Shown here piece after piece: positions 52,242-61,784 of a stretch of 64,000 bases of DNA (within the stretch, counting starts at the first letter, position 1; every line of letters starts with the position of its first letter). Source of the DNA: UBA4285 sp050944355 (lineage in GTDB: Bacteria; Bacillota; Clostridia; Lachnospirales; Lachnospiraceae); contig JBMNQX010000001.1 in NCBI GenBank assembly GCA_050944355.1, forward strand, positions 353,594 through 417,593. The letters run 5' to 3'. A program made the position numbers and the translations under genes. The notes below the pieces were generated by a model that did no database searches, had not been told where the DNA came from, and saw nothing but the letters and a program-made list of their open reading frames with translations.

Positions 52242-54067
52242 GGTTTCTCACCTTCCTTCTCATGTACAATCTTCATAAACTCATCGCCGGTGATCGTCTC
52301 TTTCTCATAGAGATACTCTGCCAGCTTATCGAGCAGCGGACGGTTCGCTTTAAGAAGCTCTTTCGCTTTTTCGTGCTGCTCTTTCACGACATCCACGACC
52401 TTGCGGTCGATCATGGTCTGCGTTTCCGGCGAGCAAGACAGCGTTGTATCGCCGCCGAGATACTGATTCTGCACATTTGCCATGGCAACCATGTCAAATT
52501 CATCACTCATGCCGTACTGCGTTATCATCGCGCGGGCAACTTTCGTTGCCTGTTCAATATCATTTGAGGCGCCGGTCGTGACGAGACCGAATACAACCTC
52601 TTCCGCGGCCCGGCCGCCTGTCAGCGTTGTGATCTTGTTCATCAGCTCTTCTTTGGACAGAAGATACTTATCCTGCTGTTCGACCTGCATCGTATATCCG
52701 AGCGCTCCGGACGTTCTCGGAATGATCGTGATCTTCTGCACAGGTGCGGAATGAGACTGCAGAGCCGCGACAAGTGCGTGTCCGATCTCATGGTACGCGA
52801 CCACTTTTTTCTCCTGATCCGAAAGGACGGTCCCCTTCTTTTGGTATCCGGCGATGACGACCTCGATGCTCTCTTCCAGATCGGCCTCAGTCACGAGCGT
52901 GCGGTTGTCACGCACAGCGCGCAGAGCCGCCTCGTTGACGATATTGGCGAGTTCGGCGCCGGATGCACCGGCTGCCATGCGGGCAATCGTGTGGAAATCC
53001 ACGTCGTCAGCGCACTTGATTTTTCTTGCGTGCACCTTAAGGATCGCCTCGCGCCCTTTGAGATCCGGGAGCTCAACCGGCACGCGGCGGTCGAAACGGC
53101 CCGGTCTTGTGAGCGCCGGATCGAGTGACTCAGGGCGGTTGGTCGCCGCCAGGATGATGACGCCAGTATTGCCTTCAAAGCCGTCCATCTCGGTGAGCAG
53201 CTGATTCAGGGTCTGCTCGCGCTCATCATTGCCGCCGACCTGACCGCTTCTCTTGCCTCCGATCGCATCGATCTCATCGATAAATACGATACAGGGTGCT
53301 TTTTCCTTCGCCTGTTTGAACAGATCGCGGACTTTGGCCGCGCCTGCGCCGACGAACATCTCTACGAATTCAGAACCGGCGATTGAGAAAAACGGAACTC
53401 CGGCCTCGCCGGCGACTGCCTTGGCAAGCATCGTCTTACCGGTGCCCGGAGGGCCCACGAGCAGCACGCCCTTCGGCAGCGTCGCGCCAATATCCGTGTA
53501 TTTCTTCGGATCATGCAGATAGTTTACGATTTCGGCGAGATTTTCCTTGGCCTCATCTTCGCCCGCCACATCGTCAAATTTGATGCCGGATGAAGACGGG
53601 ACATACACGCGGGCATTGCTCTTGCCAACGCCGAAGGCCATTGAGTTCTTGCCGCCCATCTGATCGACAAGTCGTTTGCTCAGGTACTGACCGAGAGCGA
53701 CGAATATGAGAATCGGCAGAATGAATGTCAGGAAAAATGACAGCAGCGGCGACATCTTCTGGTCGATATTCTTTGTGAACGTCGCACCGGAGTTATACAG
53801 TCTTTCCGTCAGATTCGGGTCATCCATCGCGCCCGTCTTGTAGATCTTTGTCTGGTCTTTGTTGGTGAAAATGATCTCGTCATCGTCAATCTCAACCAGT
53901 CCGATGTCCTGATTGTTGGTCATTGTCATGAACGTGCCGTAGTCCGTCTCTTCGATCTGTGACTGCGAGACAAGCGGCGTGACAATCAGATTGAACAGAA
54001 TGAGAATCAGAAAAACAATCAAATAGTAATAGATCAGAGGTTTTTTCGGTGATTTTACTTCTTTCAT
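52238..54067 (-). CDS. ftsH: ATP-dependent zinc metalloprotease FtsH
   Basis: 609 residues. Two N-terminal membrane helices flank an extracytoplasmic domain (~30-115); AAA+ module with GPPGTGKT, IVFIDEIDAIGG and the arginine fingers in TRPGRFDRR; zinc site HEIGH (HExxH) and a C-terminal helical region. Degrades membrane and regulatory proteins. Start behind AAGGAG. Own promoter. Confidence 0.97.
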   Translation of the reverse strand: MKEVKSPKKPLIYYYLIVFLILILFNLIVTPLVSQSQIEETDYGTFMTMTNNQDIGLVEIDDDEIIFTNKDQTKIYKTGAMDDPNLTERLYNSGATFTKNIDQKMSPLLSFFLTFILPILIFVALGQYLSKRLVDQMGGKNSMAFGVGKSNARVYVPSSSGIKFDDVAGEDEAKENLAEIVNYLHDPKKYTDIGATLPKGVLLVGPPGTGKTMLAKAVAGEAGVPFFSIAGSEFVEMFVGAGAAKVRDLFKQAKEKAPCIVFIDEIDAIGGKRSGQVGGNDEREQTLNQLLTEMDGFEGNTGVIILAATNRPESLDPALTRPGRFDRRVPVELPDLKGREAILKVHARKIKCADDVDFHTIARMAAGASGAELANIVNEAALRAVRDNRTLVTEADLEESIEVVIAGYQKKGTVLSDQEKKVVAYHEIGHALVAALQSHSAPVQKITIIPRTSGALGYTMQVEQQDKYLLSKEELMNKITTLTGGRAAEEVVFGLVTTGASNDIEQATKVARAMITQYGMSDEFDMVAMANVQNQYLGGDTTLSCSPETQTMIDRKVVDVVKEQHEKAKELLKANRPLLDKLAEYLYEKETITGDEFMKIVHEKEGEKP

Positions 54068-54098
54068 CTGCCACTCCTTGTATATCTGTTTGTCTTAC

Positions 54099-54127
54099 AC
54101 ATTAGCCTTAATGACAGATAATTGCAA
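54099..54127 (-). promoter_or_regulatory. Probable promoter of ftsH
   Basis: -35 TTGCAA (54122-54127), 17-base spacer, -10 TAATGT (54099-54104) on the minus strand. Confidence 0.55.
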
Positions 54128-54151
54128 TTTACATAATATTAAAAACTGTAT

Positions 54152-54186
54152 GAAAAAGGCCGGAATCAGCGAGATTCCGGCTTTTT
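54152..54186 (-). terminator. Terminator behind the TetR gene
   Basis: GCCGGAAT/ATTCCGGC stem with a 7-base loop, flanked by A5 and T5 runs; 12 bases after the TetR stop. Confidence 0.85.
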
Positions 54187-54197
54187 ACGTTTATTTG

Positions 54198-54734
54198 TCA
54201 TTCCGTGGGAGAGATCTGCCCGGACATAAGTCTGAACATGACACTGCAGATCGATTCAATGTTCTCGTCATCTTTCGGCGTCCATGTTCGTATGATGCCG
54301 ATAATAGCCTGCGTGTTGTACCGGATAATCAGGTCCTGCTCTTCCGGCGTCTCACTGACATACAGGTGCTTCTTGTCGATGATGGAATGATAGAATCCAT
54401 AGACATACTGCGTGACAATCTGTTCCAGTTCCTGGCCGTAGCTGCTCGAGAGCCCTTTCTGAATAATCGGGACAAGCGTCGTCGCCTCGCGCATCCACTC
54501 AAGGAATTTCTTTTCCATGTCGTCTGCCGTAAGAAATTCCTGCAGTACTTTGCTTGTCTCCTGCTCGAGCTCCCATTTCAGCAGAGAAGGAATATCATGA
54601 AAATGGTAATAGAATGTCTGCCTGGTAATGTGGCATTCCGCCACAATGTCGCTGACTGTCAGCTTTTTCTTTTTTTTCGACATCATCAGCTTCTTGGCGG
54701 CTTCTGCAATTCGTTGTTTCATGTCACGGGCCAT
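54198..54734 (-). CDS. TetR/AcrR-family transcriptional regulator
   Basis: 178 residues from the ATG at 54734, 8 bases after GGAGG (a GTG 3 codons earlier is less well placed). Helix-turn-helix KKLTVSDIVAECHITRQTF and YYHFHD; helical ligand domain typical of the DhaS/TetR_C_8 group. Very basic start (MMSKKKKK). No divergent target gene; the neighbours are parC and ftsH on the same strand. Target unknown. Confidence 0.86.
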   Translation of the reverse strand: MARDMKQRIAEAAKKLMMSKKKKKLTVSDIVAECHITRQTFYYHFHDIPSLLKWELEQETSKVLQEFLTADDMEKKFLEWMREATTLVPIIQKGLSSSYGQELEQIVTQYVYGFYHSIIDKKHLYVSETPEEQDLIIRYNTQAIIGIIRTWTPKDDENIESICSVMFRLMSGQISPTE

Positions 54735-54801
54735 CTGTTTCACCTCCGCGTTTTTGCCTCATGCTCTTCGGTATCCATTTTCATACAGCCCCCTGCCTGC
54801 G

Positions 54802-57120
54802 TTATTTCTGTCTGACCCCTTTTCCCCCTCTGTGCGAGATCTTGAGACGCTCAAGATGAACATCCCGGCTCCCGACGCGTACGATTGTCTCGTCATGTCC
54901 GCTGATCAGATAGACATCGCAGACTTTGTCCTCCGCTCCAAGTCTGATGCCGTGAACGCCGATGGCGTTCTTTTTCTGAAATGCGACTTCTGACAGGCGG
55001 AAACGGATCATATAATTCTCTTCTGTCTGCAGGATAACGTTTTCCGCACTCTCTACGGACAGCTCTTCGCTTATCGTTCCGTCTTCATTGAAGTGCGACG
55101 ACGATACACTTTCGGCGTCTGTCGGCAGTACCTGTATGATCCTGTCGCCATCCGTCAGCTTTGTCGAGACGACAGTTCTCATCTGGGTGTCAAATTCACT
55201 GCCCTTCACCAGTTTCAGCATTCCCTTTTCTGTCACAAAGAGAAGGCTCTGTCTGAGAAGAATGCTCCTGGGTTCCAGAAGCAGAATTTCCTCACCGGAA
55301 CTGTCATAGTTTCCGAGATTGTCCAGCGGCGTGCCCTTGTCCTTGAACCTGCCGAACGGAATATCGCTGACCTTGATCTGATGATACTTGCCGGTGTCCG
55401 TGAACACTCCGATCCGGTCCGTATTCAAGATCGTCAGACAATAGCGGTATTTGCTCTGAATGGCGTCGATATTTCTCTCATACGCCGCCATGTCAATCGT
55501 CTTGGCGTATCCGAAACGATCCATCAGGAAGCAGACTTCCTGCTCTTCCATTTTCTTTTCTTCCAGAACCGCCTGTTTTCCGTCTTCGATGACAGTCCGG
55601 CGCGCACAGCCGTATGTCTTCTTGATCTTCTGAAGATCTTCCCGGATTACTTTCGCCATTTCCGTCTTTGAATTTAAAATTCTCTCATATTTTGCTATCT
55701 TGTCAAGAGAATCCTGATATTCTTTTTTCAGCTGATCAATCTCAAGACCGATCAGGCGATACATGCGCATTTCCAGAATAGCCGACGCCTGACGTTCTGT
55801 AAAGGAAAACGAGCCAGCTGCTTTTCTGGAAGCGGCGCTCTTAAAGCGGATGCCTTCCGTCTTGCCGTGCATGAGGCATTCTTTGGCCATCGTGATATTT
55901 TTGCTTCCCCTGAGCACCTCGATGATCAGATCGATACAGTCGACAGCCCTGATGAGTCCTTCGCGGACTTCTTTTACTTCTTCTTCTTTTTTGAGAAGGG
56001 TTTCGTACTTTCTCTTCGCCAGCTCAAAGCGGAAATTCAGATGGCACTTCAGGATTTCGCCGAGTCCCAGTGTCTGCGGCCGGCCGTCTACAATCGCGAG
56101 TGTATTCACTCCGAATGTGTCCTCGAGCTTTGTTTTCTTGTACAACAGGTTTTCAAGGTAGTCAACATCCGCATTTTTCTTGAGTTCCAGTACAATACGG
56201 ATTCCTTCTTTTGAGGAGGCGTTCGTTATGTCCAGCACGTCTGACGCCTGACGGCTCTCGATAAGATCGACGACATCGTGAATGAATTTTCCGATACCGC
56301 TTCCGATCATAGTGTACGGAATTTCCGTGATCACCAGACGGTCATGTTCGCCTCTCTTTTTGGCTTTCTCGAACTGTACTTTGCCGCGGATCTTGATCTT
56401 TCCCGTGCCGGTGCGATAGATTTCCTCGAGCTCTGAGCGGTTGATCACGATGCCGCCGGTCGGGAAATCCGGTCCCTTGCAGTAGTGCAGCAGCTCTTTT
56501 GTCGTAAGCTCTTTGCCCTTCATCATCCCGTCGAGGTATGCGCACTCGGCGTCGCAGACTTCCGCGAGGTTGTGAGTCGGAACGTTCGTGACCATCCCGA
56601 CCGCGATGCCGTCGGCGCCATTTACGAGGATGTTCGGGACCCGAACAGGAAGGACTTCCGGTTCGCGTTCCGTCTCGTCAAAGTTCGGAACGAAGTCAAC
56701 GACATTTTTATCCAGATCGGAAAGATATACGTCCTGCGCGAATTTCGTCAGACGCGCCTCTGTGTATCGCATGGCAGCAGCGCCGTCGCCTTCGATCGAC
56801 CCGAAGTTTCCGTGTCCGTCGACAAGAGGCATGGCCTTTTTGAATCCCTGCGCCATGACAACCAGCGTCTCGTAAATCGAGGAATCGCCGTGCGGATGAT
56901 ATTTACCCATCGCATCGCCGACAATTCTGGCCGACTTGCGGTGCGGCTTGTCGTAGGAAAGACCGAGCTGCTGCATTGCGTACAGCACACGGCGCTGAAC
57001 GGGTTTGAGCCCGTCGCGCACGTCCGGAACAGCCCGGGATGTGATAACGCTCATCGAATAATCGATGTATGATTTCTGCATAACATCGGAATATTCGGTT
57101 GAAACAATCTGTTCTGCCAT
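54802..57120 (-). CDS. parC: DNA topoisomerase IV subunit A
   Basis: 772 residues. Breakage-reunion domain with catalytic Tyr119 (AAAMRYTEARL) and quinolone-pocket residues Ser80 and Glu84 in HPHGDSSIYE, numbered as in E. coli ParC and unmutated. The C-terminal pinwheel is about 260 residues and ends in HRGGKGVRQK, a GyrA-box-like RGGKG at the extreme tail. Decatenates chromosomes with ParE. GyrA-type activity cannot be excluded from sequence alone, but pairing away from dnaA/recF favours ParC. Confidence 0.87.
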   Translation of the reverse strand: MAEQIVSTEYSDVMQKSYIDYSMSVITSRAVPDVRDGLKPVQRRVLYAMQQLGLSYDKPHRKSARIVGDAMGKYHPHGDSSIYETLVVMAQGFKKAMPLVDGHGNFGSIEGDGAAAMRYTEARLTKFAQDVYLSDLDKNVVDFVPNFDETEREPEVLPVRVPNILVNGADGIAVGMVTNVPTHNLAEVCDAECAYLDGMMKGKELTTKELLHYCKGPDFPTGGIVINRSELEEIYRTGTGKIKIRGKVQFEKAKKRGEHDRLVITEIPYTMIGSGIGKFIHDVVDLIESRQASDVLDITNASSKEGIRIVLELKKNADVDYLENLLYKKTKLEDTFGVNTLAIVDGRPQTLGLGEILKCHLNFRFELAKRKYETLLKKEEEVKEVREGLIRAVDCIDLIIEVLRGSKNITMAKECLMHGKTEGIRFKSAASRKAAGSFSFTERQASAILEMRMYRLIGLEIDQLKKEYQDSLDKIAKYERILNSKTEMAKVIREDLQKIKKTYGCARRTVIEDGKQAVLEEKKMEEQEVCFLMDRFGYAKTIDMAAYERNIDAIQSKYRYCLTILNTDRIGVFTDTGKYHQIKVSDIPFGRFKDKGTPLDNLGNYDSSGEEILLLEPRSILLRQSLLFVTEKGMLKLVKGSEFDTQMRTVVSTKLTDGDRIIQVLPTDAESVSSSHFNEDGTISEELSVESAENVILQTEENYMIRFRLSEVAFQKKNAIGVHGIRLGAEDKVCDVYLISGHDETIVRVGSRDVHLERLKISHRGGKGVRQK

Positions 57121-57135
57121 GTTGATCCTCTCTGT

Positions 57136-59052
57136 TTATACGTCCAGTTCTGCTTCCGAAGCGTGCTTCTGAATGAAATCGCGGCGCACGCCTACATCCG
57201 TGCCCATGAGCATTTCCGTCACATGAGCCGCCATCTGGGCGTCCTCAATCTCGACGCGCTTTAAAATCCGGGTCTCCGGATCCAGCGTCGTCTCCCACAG
57301 CTGCTGCGGGTCCATCTCGCCGAGTCCCTTGTAGCGCTGCAGAGTAAATGAGCCTTCCTTGTGAGTCTTTCTGTATTTTTCAAGGGCCCGGTCGTCATAC
57401 AGATACTCGCCCTTTCCGCGCTTCGGAACAACTTTGTAGAGCGGCGGCGTGGCCAGATAGACATGTCCTTCCTGAATCAGCTCCGGCATAAACCGGTAGA
57501 AAAATGTCAGCAGAAGCGTGTCTATGTGCGCACCGTCTACATCGGCATCCGTCATGATAATGATTTTGTTGTAGCGCAGTTTGCTGATGTCAAAGTCATT
57601 GCCGTACCCTTCCATGAAGCCGCAGCCGAATGAATCGATCATCGTCTGTATCTCGGCGTTGGCGAGCACTTTGTCGATGGAAGCCTTCTCGACATTCAGA
57701 ATTTTTCCGCGGATTGGCAGAATCGCCTGCGTCCGTCTGTCGCGGGCCGTCTTGGCGGAGCCTCCGGCGGAATCACCCTCTACGATGAAAACTTCACATT
57801 CCTGGGCATTGTGCGATTCGCAGTTTGCGAGTTTCCCGTTGCTGTCAATCGAGAACTTCGGTTTGACCAGAAGATTGGTCTTCGCCTTTTCCTCAGCATG
57901 GCGGATCTTCGCCGATTTCTGAGCGCAGCCGATGACAGCCTTGAGAGCCTCGAGGTTTCGGTCAAAATACAGCTGCAGTTCTTCGCCTGTAACATTGCCG
58001 ACAGCCGTGCCCGCGTCCGGATTGTCGAGCTTTGTCTTTGTCTGCCCCTCGAAACGCGGGTTCGGGTGTTTGATCGCGATGATCGCCGTCATTCCGTTCC
58101 GGACGTCCGAGCCGGTAAAGTTGCTGTCTTTTTCTTTCAGGCTTCCGAGCTCTCTCGCGTACTGATTGATCACCTGTGTGAATCTCGCCTTGAAGCCCGT
58201 GACGTGCGTGCCGCCTTCCTGTGTGTAAATGTTGTTGCAGAATCCGAGAATATTCTCCTCAAATTCATTGACATACTGAAACGCGACCTCGACATCGATT
58301 CCCTCGCTCTTCCGATGATACGAGATGATGTCCGTGACCGCTTCCTTTCCTTTGTTCAGATCGCGGATAAAAGCTTTAAGGCCTTCTTCTTCATGGTAAA
58401 TGTAACTCTCAGGCGCATCCGGCTTGCGGTTGTCGTTATAGTGAATTGTCAGGCCCGGATTCAGATACGCACACTCGTGGAAGCGGCTCTGCAGAGCCTC
58501 GCTCTTAAACCAGGTCTTTTCAAAAATCTCGTCGTCCGGCAGAAAGCTTACAGTTGTTCCGCTGTCTTTTTTCCGGCAGGTTCCGGTCTTTGTGAGCGGC
58601 ATCACGGCAATTCCCTTTTCATACCGCTGATGCCACACCTCGCCGTCGACTTTGACTGTCACTTCGAGCCATTTTGAGAGGGCATTGACGACAGAGGCGC
58701 CGACGCCGTGCAGACCGCCGGCAATCTTATATCCGTTTCCGCCGAATTTGCCGCCGGCGTGGAGCACCGTGAATACGACCTCGACTGCCGGCTTTCCTGT
58801 CTGTTTCTGAATGCCGACCGGAATTCCCCGGCCGTTATCGGAAACTGTCGCCGAACCGTCCGGATTCAGCGTGATGTCGATCTCCGTGCAGTACCCGGCC
58901 AGATGTTCATCGACCGAGTTGTCCATGATTTCATAAATCAGATGATCCAGTCCCTTGGTCCCGACACTTCCAATATACATGCCGGGGCGCATCCTGACAG
59001 CCTCCAGACCCTGAAGAACCTCAATACTGTTTGCGTTATACTGCTCAGCCAT
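57136..59052 (-). CDS. parE: DNA topoisomerase IV subunit B
   Basis: 638 residues. GHKL ATPase domain (NSVDEHLAG, VSDNGRGIPV, GGLHGVGASVVNALS), transducer domain and Toprim domain with EGDSAGGSA, PIRGKILNVEKA and DADVDGAHI. ATP-binding partner of ParC, whose ATG follows 16 bases after this stop. Start behind AAAAGGA. Confidence 0.89.
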   Translation of the reverse strand: MAEQYNANSIEVLQGLEAVRMRPGMYIGSVGTKGLDHLIYEIMDNSVDEHLAGYCTEIDITLNPDGSATVSDNGRGIPVGIQKQTGKPAVEVVFTVLHAGGKFGGNGYKIAGGLHGVGASVVNALSKWLEVTVKVDGEVWHQRYEKGIAVMPLTKTGTCRKKDSGTTVSFLPDDEIFEKTWFKSEALQSRFHECAYLNPGLTIHYNDNRKPDAPESYIYHEEEGLKAFIRDLNKGKEAVTDIISYHRKSEGIDVEVAFQYVNEFEENILGFCNNIYTQEGGTHVTGFKARFTQVINQYARELGSLKEKDSNFTGSDVRNGMTAIIAIKHPNPRFEGQTKTKLDNPDAGTAVGNVTGEELQLYFDRNLEALKAVIGCAQKSAKIRHAEEKAKTNLLVKPKFSIDSNGKLANCESHNAQECEVFIVEGDSAGGSAKTARDRRTQAILPIRGKILNVEKASIDKVLANAEIQTMIDSFGCGFMEGYGNDFDISKLRYNKIIIMTDADVDGAHIDTLLLTFFYRFMPELIQEGHVYLATPPLYKVVPKRGKGEYLYDDRALEKYRKTHKEGSFTLQRYKGLGEMDPQQLWETTLDPETRILKRVEIEDAQMAAHVTEMLMGTDVGVRRDFIQKHASEAELDV

Positions 59053-59064
59053 TCAAAATCCTTT

Positions 59065-60078
59065 TCAAATCTCGTCAAAATATTCGTTATAAATATCGGT
59101 AAAAGTCACAGACGGATCCGGCAGCGACTGTATGTCGACGCGGTTCCAGAACAGCGTGTTCACTTCCACATACGTCGTCTTCATCGCCGGCGAAAGGATC
59201 TCATCAAAAGCGTCCAGAACCGCTTCATTTTTCATCCTTTTGAGATTGGCCTCCGTCCGGCTCTCCTCGTTGTCGCTCAGGCAGTGAATAATGTAATAGC
59301 GCCCCTGCGACTCGATGATATCCGAATTTTCACCCGTAGTCAGCGCAAATGCCGCTTCCTCGAACGCCGAATCCGTGATCCCCCGCACAAGTTCTGTTTC
59401 CTCCGGTTCTAGTCCTTCTTCGTCCTTGCAGGCCGAGATAAATGTCTGGCCGGAGTCGATCTTTTCTTTCAGAGCGGTTGCCTCTTCCTCGGTATCCGCC
59501 GCAATGTACTGAATATTGATAACCCTCGCCTCGTCCTCGCTTATTTCTATACTCGCGCTGGCGTCCGACGTCACCGTGTTGTAGTACTTTTCAGCGATGG
59601 CAAACTGCCGGAACATCTGCGTCATATTTTCTTCCGTCAGCCCGAGTGCCGACCGGTTTTCAGACGATGTCAGAGAAATGTAGCGGGCGGCAGCGAGCGA
59701 CGCGGCCGATTCCTCCGCATCCGAGAGCACGATTCCCTCTTTTTTGGCCTGCGCATTCATAAGCGCGACCCGACTGAGCGTCTGCTCAACCTGATCCCTG
59801 GCATAATCCTCCATCGAAACGCCGTCAGGTGTGCTTTCATTCCAGATCTCATCGCCGAATATATCACTGTACTGCTGATGGATCTCCGAGAGCAGCACAT
59901 TCCCGGCCGCCATCGAAACCGTCTGTCCCTGCGCCCTGAGCAGACTGTCCGGCAGCAGCCCGAACGTAAAGTACACCGGATTTCCATTGAAGAAAAGAAT
60001 ATATACAATCAGCACGACGATAGCAATCGGGATCGCCAAAAATCCCCAATGCCTCTTTTCAGGCTTGTCATTTCTCAT
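59065..60078 (-). CDS. Membrane-anchored SurA_N/PpiC-like foldase
   Basis: 337 residues. One N-terminal membrane helix (GFLAIPIAIVVLIVYILFF), a SurA-like helical domain (~60-190), then a parvulin-like region (ARVINIQYIAADTEEEATAL ... IESQGRYYIIHCLSDNEESR). The parvulin core is short and poorly conserved, so isomerase activity is doubtful; a chaperone role outside the membrane fits. 12 bases from parE and RlmH genes on either side. Confidence 0.78.
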   Translation of the reverse strand: MRNDKPEKRHWGFLAIPIAIVVLIVYILFFNGNPVYFTFGLLPDSLLRAQGQTVSMAAGNVLLSEIHQQYSDIFGDEIWNESTPDGVSMEDYARDQVEQTLSRVALMNAQAKKEGIVLSDAEESAASLAAARYISLTSSENRSALGLTEENMTQMFRQFAIAEKYYNTVTSDASASIEISEDEARVINIQYIAADTEEEATALKEKIDSGQTFISACKDEEGLEPEETELVRGITDSAFEEAAFALTTGENSDIIESQGRYYIIHCLSDNEESRTEANLKRMKNEAVLDAFDEILSPAMKTTYVEVNTLFWNRVDIQSLPDPSVTFTDIYNEYFDEI

Positions 60079-60090
60079 AGTTTCTCCTGA

Positions 60091-60570
60091 TCATTTGTGG
60101 TACGGCTCGTGGTTCATTATCTTAAACCAGCGGTAAATCTGCTCCGCAAGAATCACGCGCATGAGCTGATGCGGAAACGTAAACGCCGAAAACGAAAGCT
60201 TCTCATCCGCGCGGTTCAGCACCTCTTCTGACAATCCGAGCGAGCCTCCGATGACAAATGTCACGGCGCTCTTCCCGTGCAGCATCAGATCCGACAAATG
60301 TTCACTGTAGCGCACCGAATCCCAGCTCTTTCCCCCGATCGCCAGGGCCACAATGTAATCGTCCGGCCGGACGTGAGCCAAAAGCCGCTTTCCTTCCCGG
60401 TTTTTTATCGCTTTCTCCTCAACGGACGATGCGTTCTGCGGCGTGTTTTCATCCGCCACCTCTGTTATATCAAACGTACAGAACCGGGACAGCCGTTTCG
60501 CGTACTCTGCACAGGCTTCCCGGAAAAATTTTTCTTTTATTTTCCCGACGCAAAGAATTGTTACTTTCAT
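60091..60570 (-). CDS. rlmH: 23S rRNA pseudouridine1915 N3-methyltransferase
   Basis: 159 residues, SPOUT fold. FVIGGSLGLSEEV (SAM-binding knot) and the C-terminal RVILAEQIYRWFKIMNHEPY with the invariant His-Glu-Pro-Tyr-His end. Starts at the base after maf stops. Confidence 0.97.
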   Translation of the reverse strand: MKVTILCVGKIKEKFFREACAEYAKRLSRFCTFDITEVADENTPQNASSVEEKAIKNREGKRLLAHVRPDDYIVALAIGGKSWDSVRYSEHLSDLMLHGKSAVTFVIGGSLGLSEEVLNRADEKLSFSAFTFPHQLMRVILAEQIYRWFKIMNHEPYHK

Positions 60571-61149
60571 TTACGAAATTCCAAACTGCTTCAGAGCCTG
60601 CCACAGATGACTGACCGGGAGGCCGACTACGTTGAAATAATCGCCTTCAATTCCCGATATATAGCGGCTGAAAGCGCCCTGAATTCCATATCCGCCGGCC
60701 TTGTCATACGGCTCAGGCGTGCTGACGTACGCTTCGATCTCTTCAGTGCTCATCGGAAGTACATGTACAATTGTCTTCTCGGCGAAGCATACTTCTCTGT
60801 CATGGCTCATTACACAGACACCGGTCACCACCGCATGTGCGCGCCCGGAAAGACTGCGGATCATCTCAAACGCTTCGCTTTTGTCGGACGGCTTGCCAAA
60901 TTCCCGGTCGTTCAGCCAGACCGATGTGTCGGCACTGATGAGAATCGCTTTTTCTCTGCCGCCGGCATCCAGTTTTTCCCAGACAGCTTTTGCCTTTCGT
61001 TTTGCCAGTTCCACGGCAAACTTTTCCGGATTCCCGCAGAGAAACGTCTCGTCTGCATCGCTTTTTCTTATCTCAAAAGAAGGGACCAACAGTTTCAACA
61101 GCTCCTGACGTCTCGGAGAACCGGAGCAGAGAATGATTTTCTTTTCCAT
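60571..61149 (-). CDS. maf: Maf-family nucleotide pyrophosphatase
   Basis: 192 residues. SGSPRRQELLKLL opening, SADTSVWLNDREFGKPSDKS active site, and GYGIQGAFSRYISGIEGDYF. Hydrolyses non-canonical or (d)TTP/UTP nucleotides; linked to septum control. First gene of maf-rlmH. Confidence 0.95.
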   Translation of the reverse strand: MEKKIILCSGSPRRQELLKLLVPSFEIRKSDADETFLCGNPEKFAVELAKRKAKAVWEKLDAGGREKAILISADTSVWLNDREFGKPSDKSEAFEMIRSLSGRAHAVVTGVCVMSHDREVCFAEKTIVHVLPMSTEEIEAYVSTPEPYDKAGGYGIQGAFSRYISGIEGDYFNVVGLPVSHLWQALKQFGIS

Positions 61150-61214
61150 ACCTACCTGTCTGACGTTTACTCTCTGTGCGGTGTTTTTCCTCTTTTTTCC
61201 GCACTAACTTTCAG

Positions 61215-61250
61215 ATTTTAACACAGACCGGGTTCATTTTCCACAGACCG
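61215..61250 (-). promoter_or_regulatory. maf promoter with two direct repeats
   Basis: -10 TAAAAT (61215-61220) and a poor -35 TGGAAA (61238-61243) on the minus strand. CGGTCTGTG occurs twice (61242-61250 and 61222-61230) exactly 20 bases apart, on one face of the helix, over and between the -35 and -10. Looks like a site for a tandem-binding activator, such as an OmpR-type regulator. Confidence 0.45.
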
Positions 61251-61268
61251 CGTCCGGCGGCTGTCAGT

Positions 61269-61745
61269 TCATTTTTCATTCACATGTTTTCCGGTTATGT
61301 GCTCTGGCGTCAGTTCCAGAATGCAGACACGGTCGATGCTGTTCCTGACAGCCTCCTCAACGGATCTTTCCTTTGGGAAATATTTACCACCGATCGCGGT
61401 CAGCTCTTTTTCTTTCAAACCCGCGTCCCCGACAATTCGAATCCGCCCGAATACCGTGACACTGTCAAACTGGAGCCACCACTGTCCTTGTTCGCGGACT
61501 CCTTCGCTCAGCACATTAAAAGATGCCTTGTCTGAGCGCCGGATGGAATCGATTTTGTGTCCTTCGGGAGCGCAGTGAAAATACAGATTCCCGTTTTCTC
61601 TGTCATAATAATAGTCGATCGGAACTGTATATGGATATCCGTCATCTCCGGCCAGCGCAAGCGTCCCGCGCATGGATCCTGAAAGTATGTCAAGGCATTC
61701 CGCTTCCGTCAGCTGCTGTCTGAATCTTCTCATTTCGCGAAACAT
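61269..61745 (-). CDS. Pyridoxamine 5'-phosphate oxidase-like FMN-binding protein
   Basis: 158 residues from the ATG at 61745 (AAGGGAGA site). Split-barrel fold: MRGTLALAGDDGYPYTVPID and YYYDRENGNLYFHCAPEGHK are the typical FMN-binding strands; FNVLSEG and FGRIRIV follow. Such nitroimidazole-reductase-like proteins bind FMN or heme; substrate unknown. Downstream of the MFS gene on the same strand. Confidence 0.87.
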   Translation of the reverse strand: MFREMRRFRQQLTEAECLDILSGSMRGTLALAGDDGYPYTVPIDYYYDRENGNLYFHCAPEGHKIDSIRRSDKASFNVLSEGVREQGQWWLQFDSVTVFGRIRIVGDAGLKEKELTAIGGKYFPKERSVEEAVRNSIDRVCILELTPEHITGKHVNEK

Positions 61746-61784
61746 AATATTCTCCCTTTGTTTTCCGTCTTTCAAACACTGATT

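Noticed and set aside
54099..54127. Possible divergent promoter controlled by the TetR protein upstream of ftsH
   Set aside because: The TetR gene is on the same strand, closed by its own terminator, and no inverted repeat is seen at the ftsH promoter.
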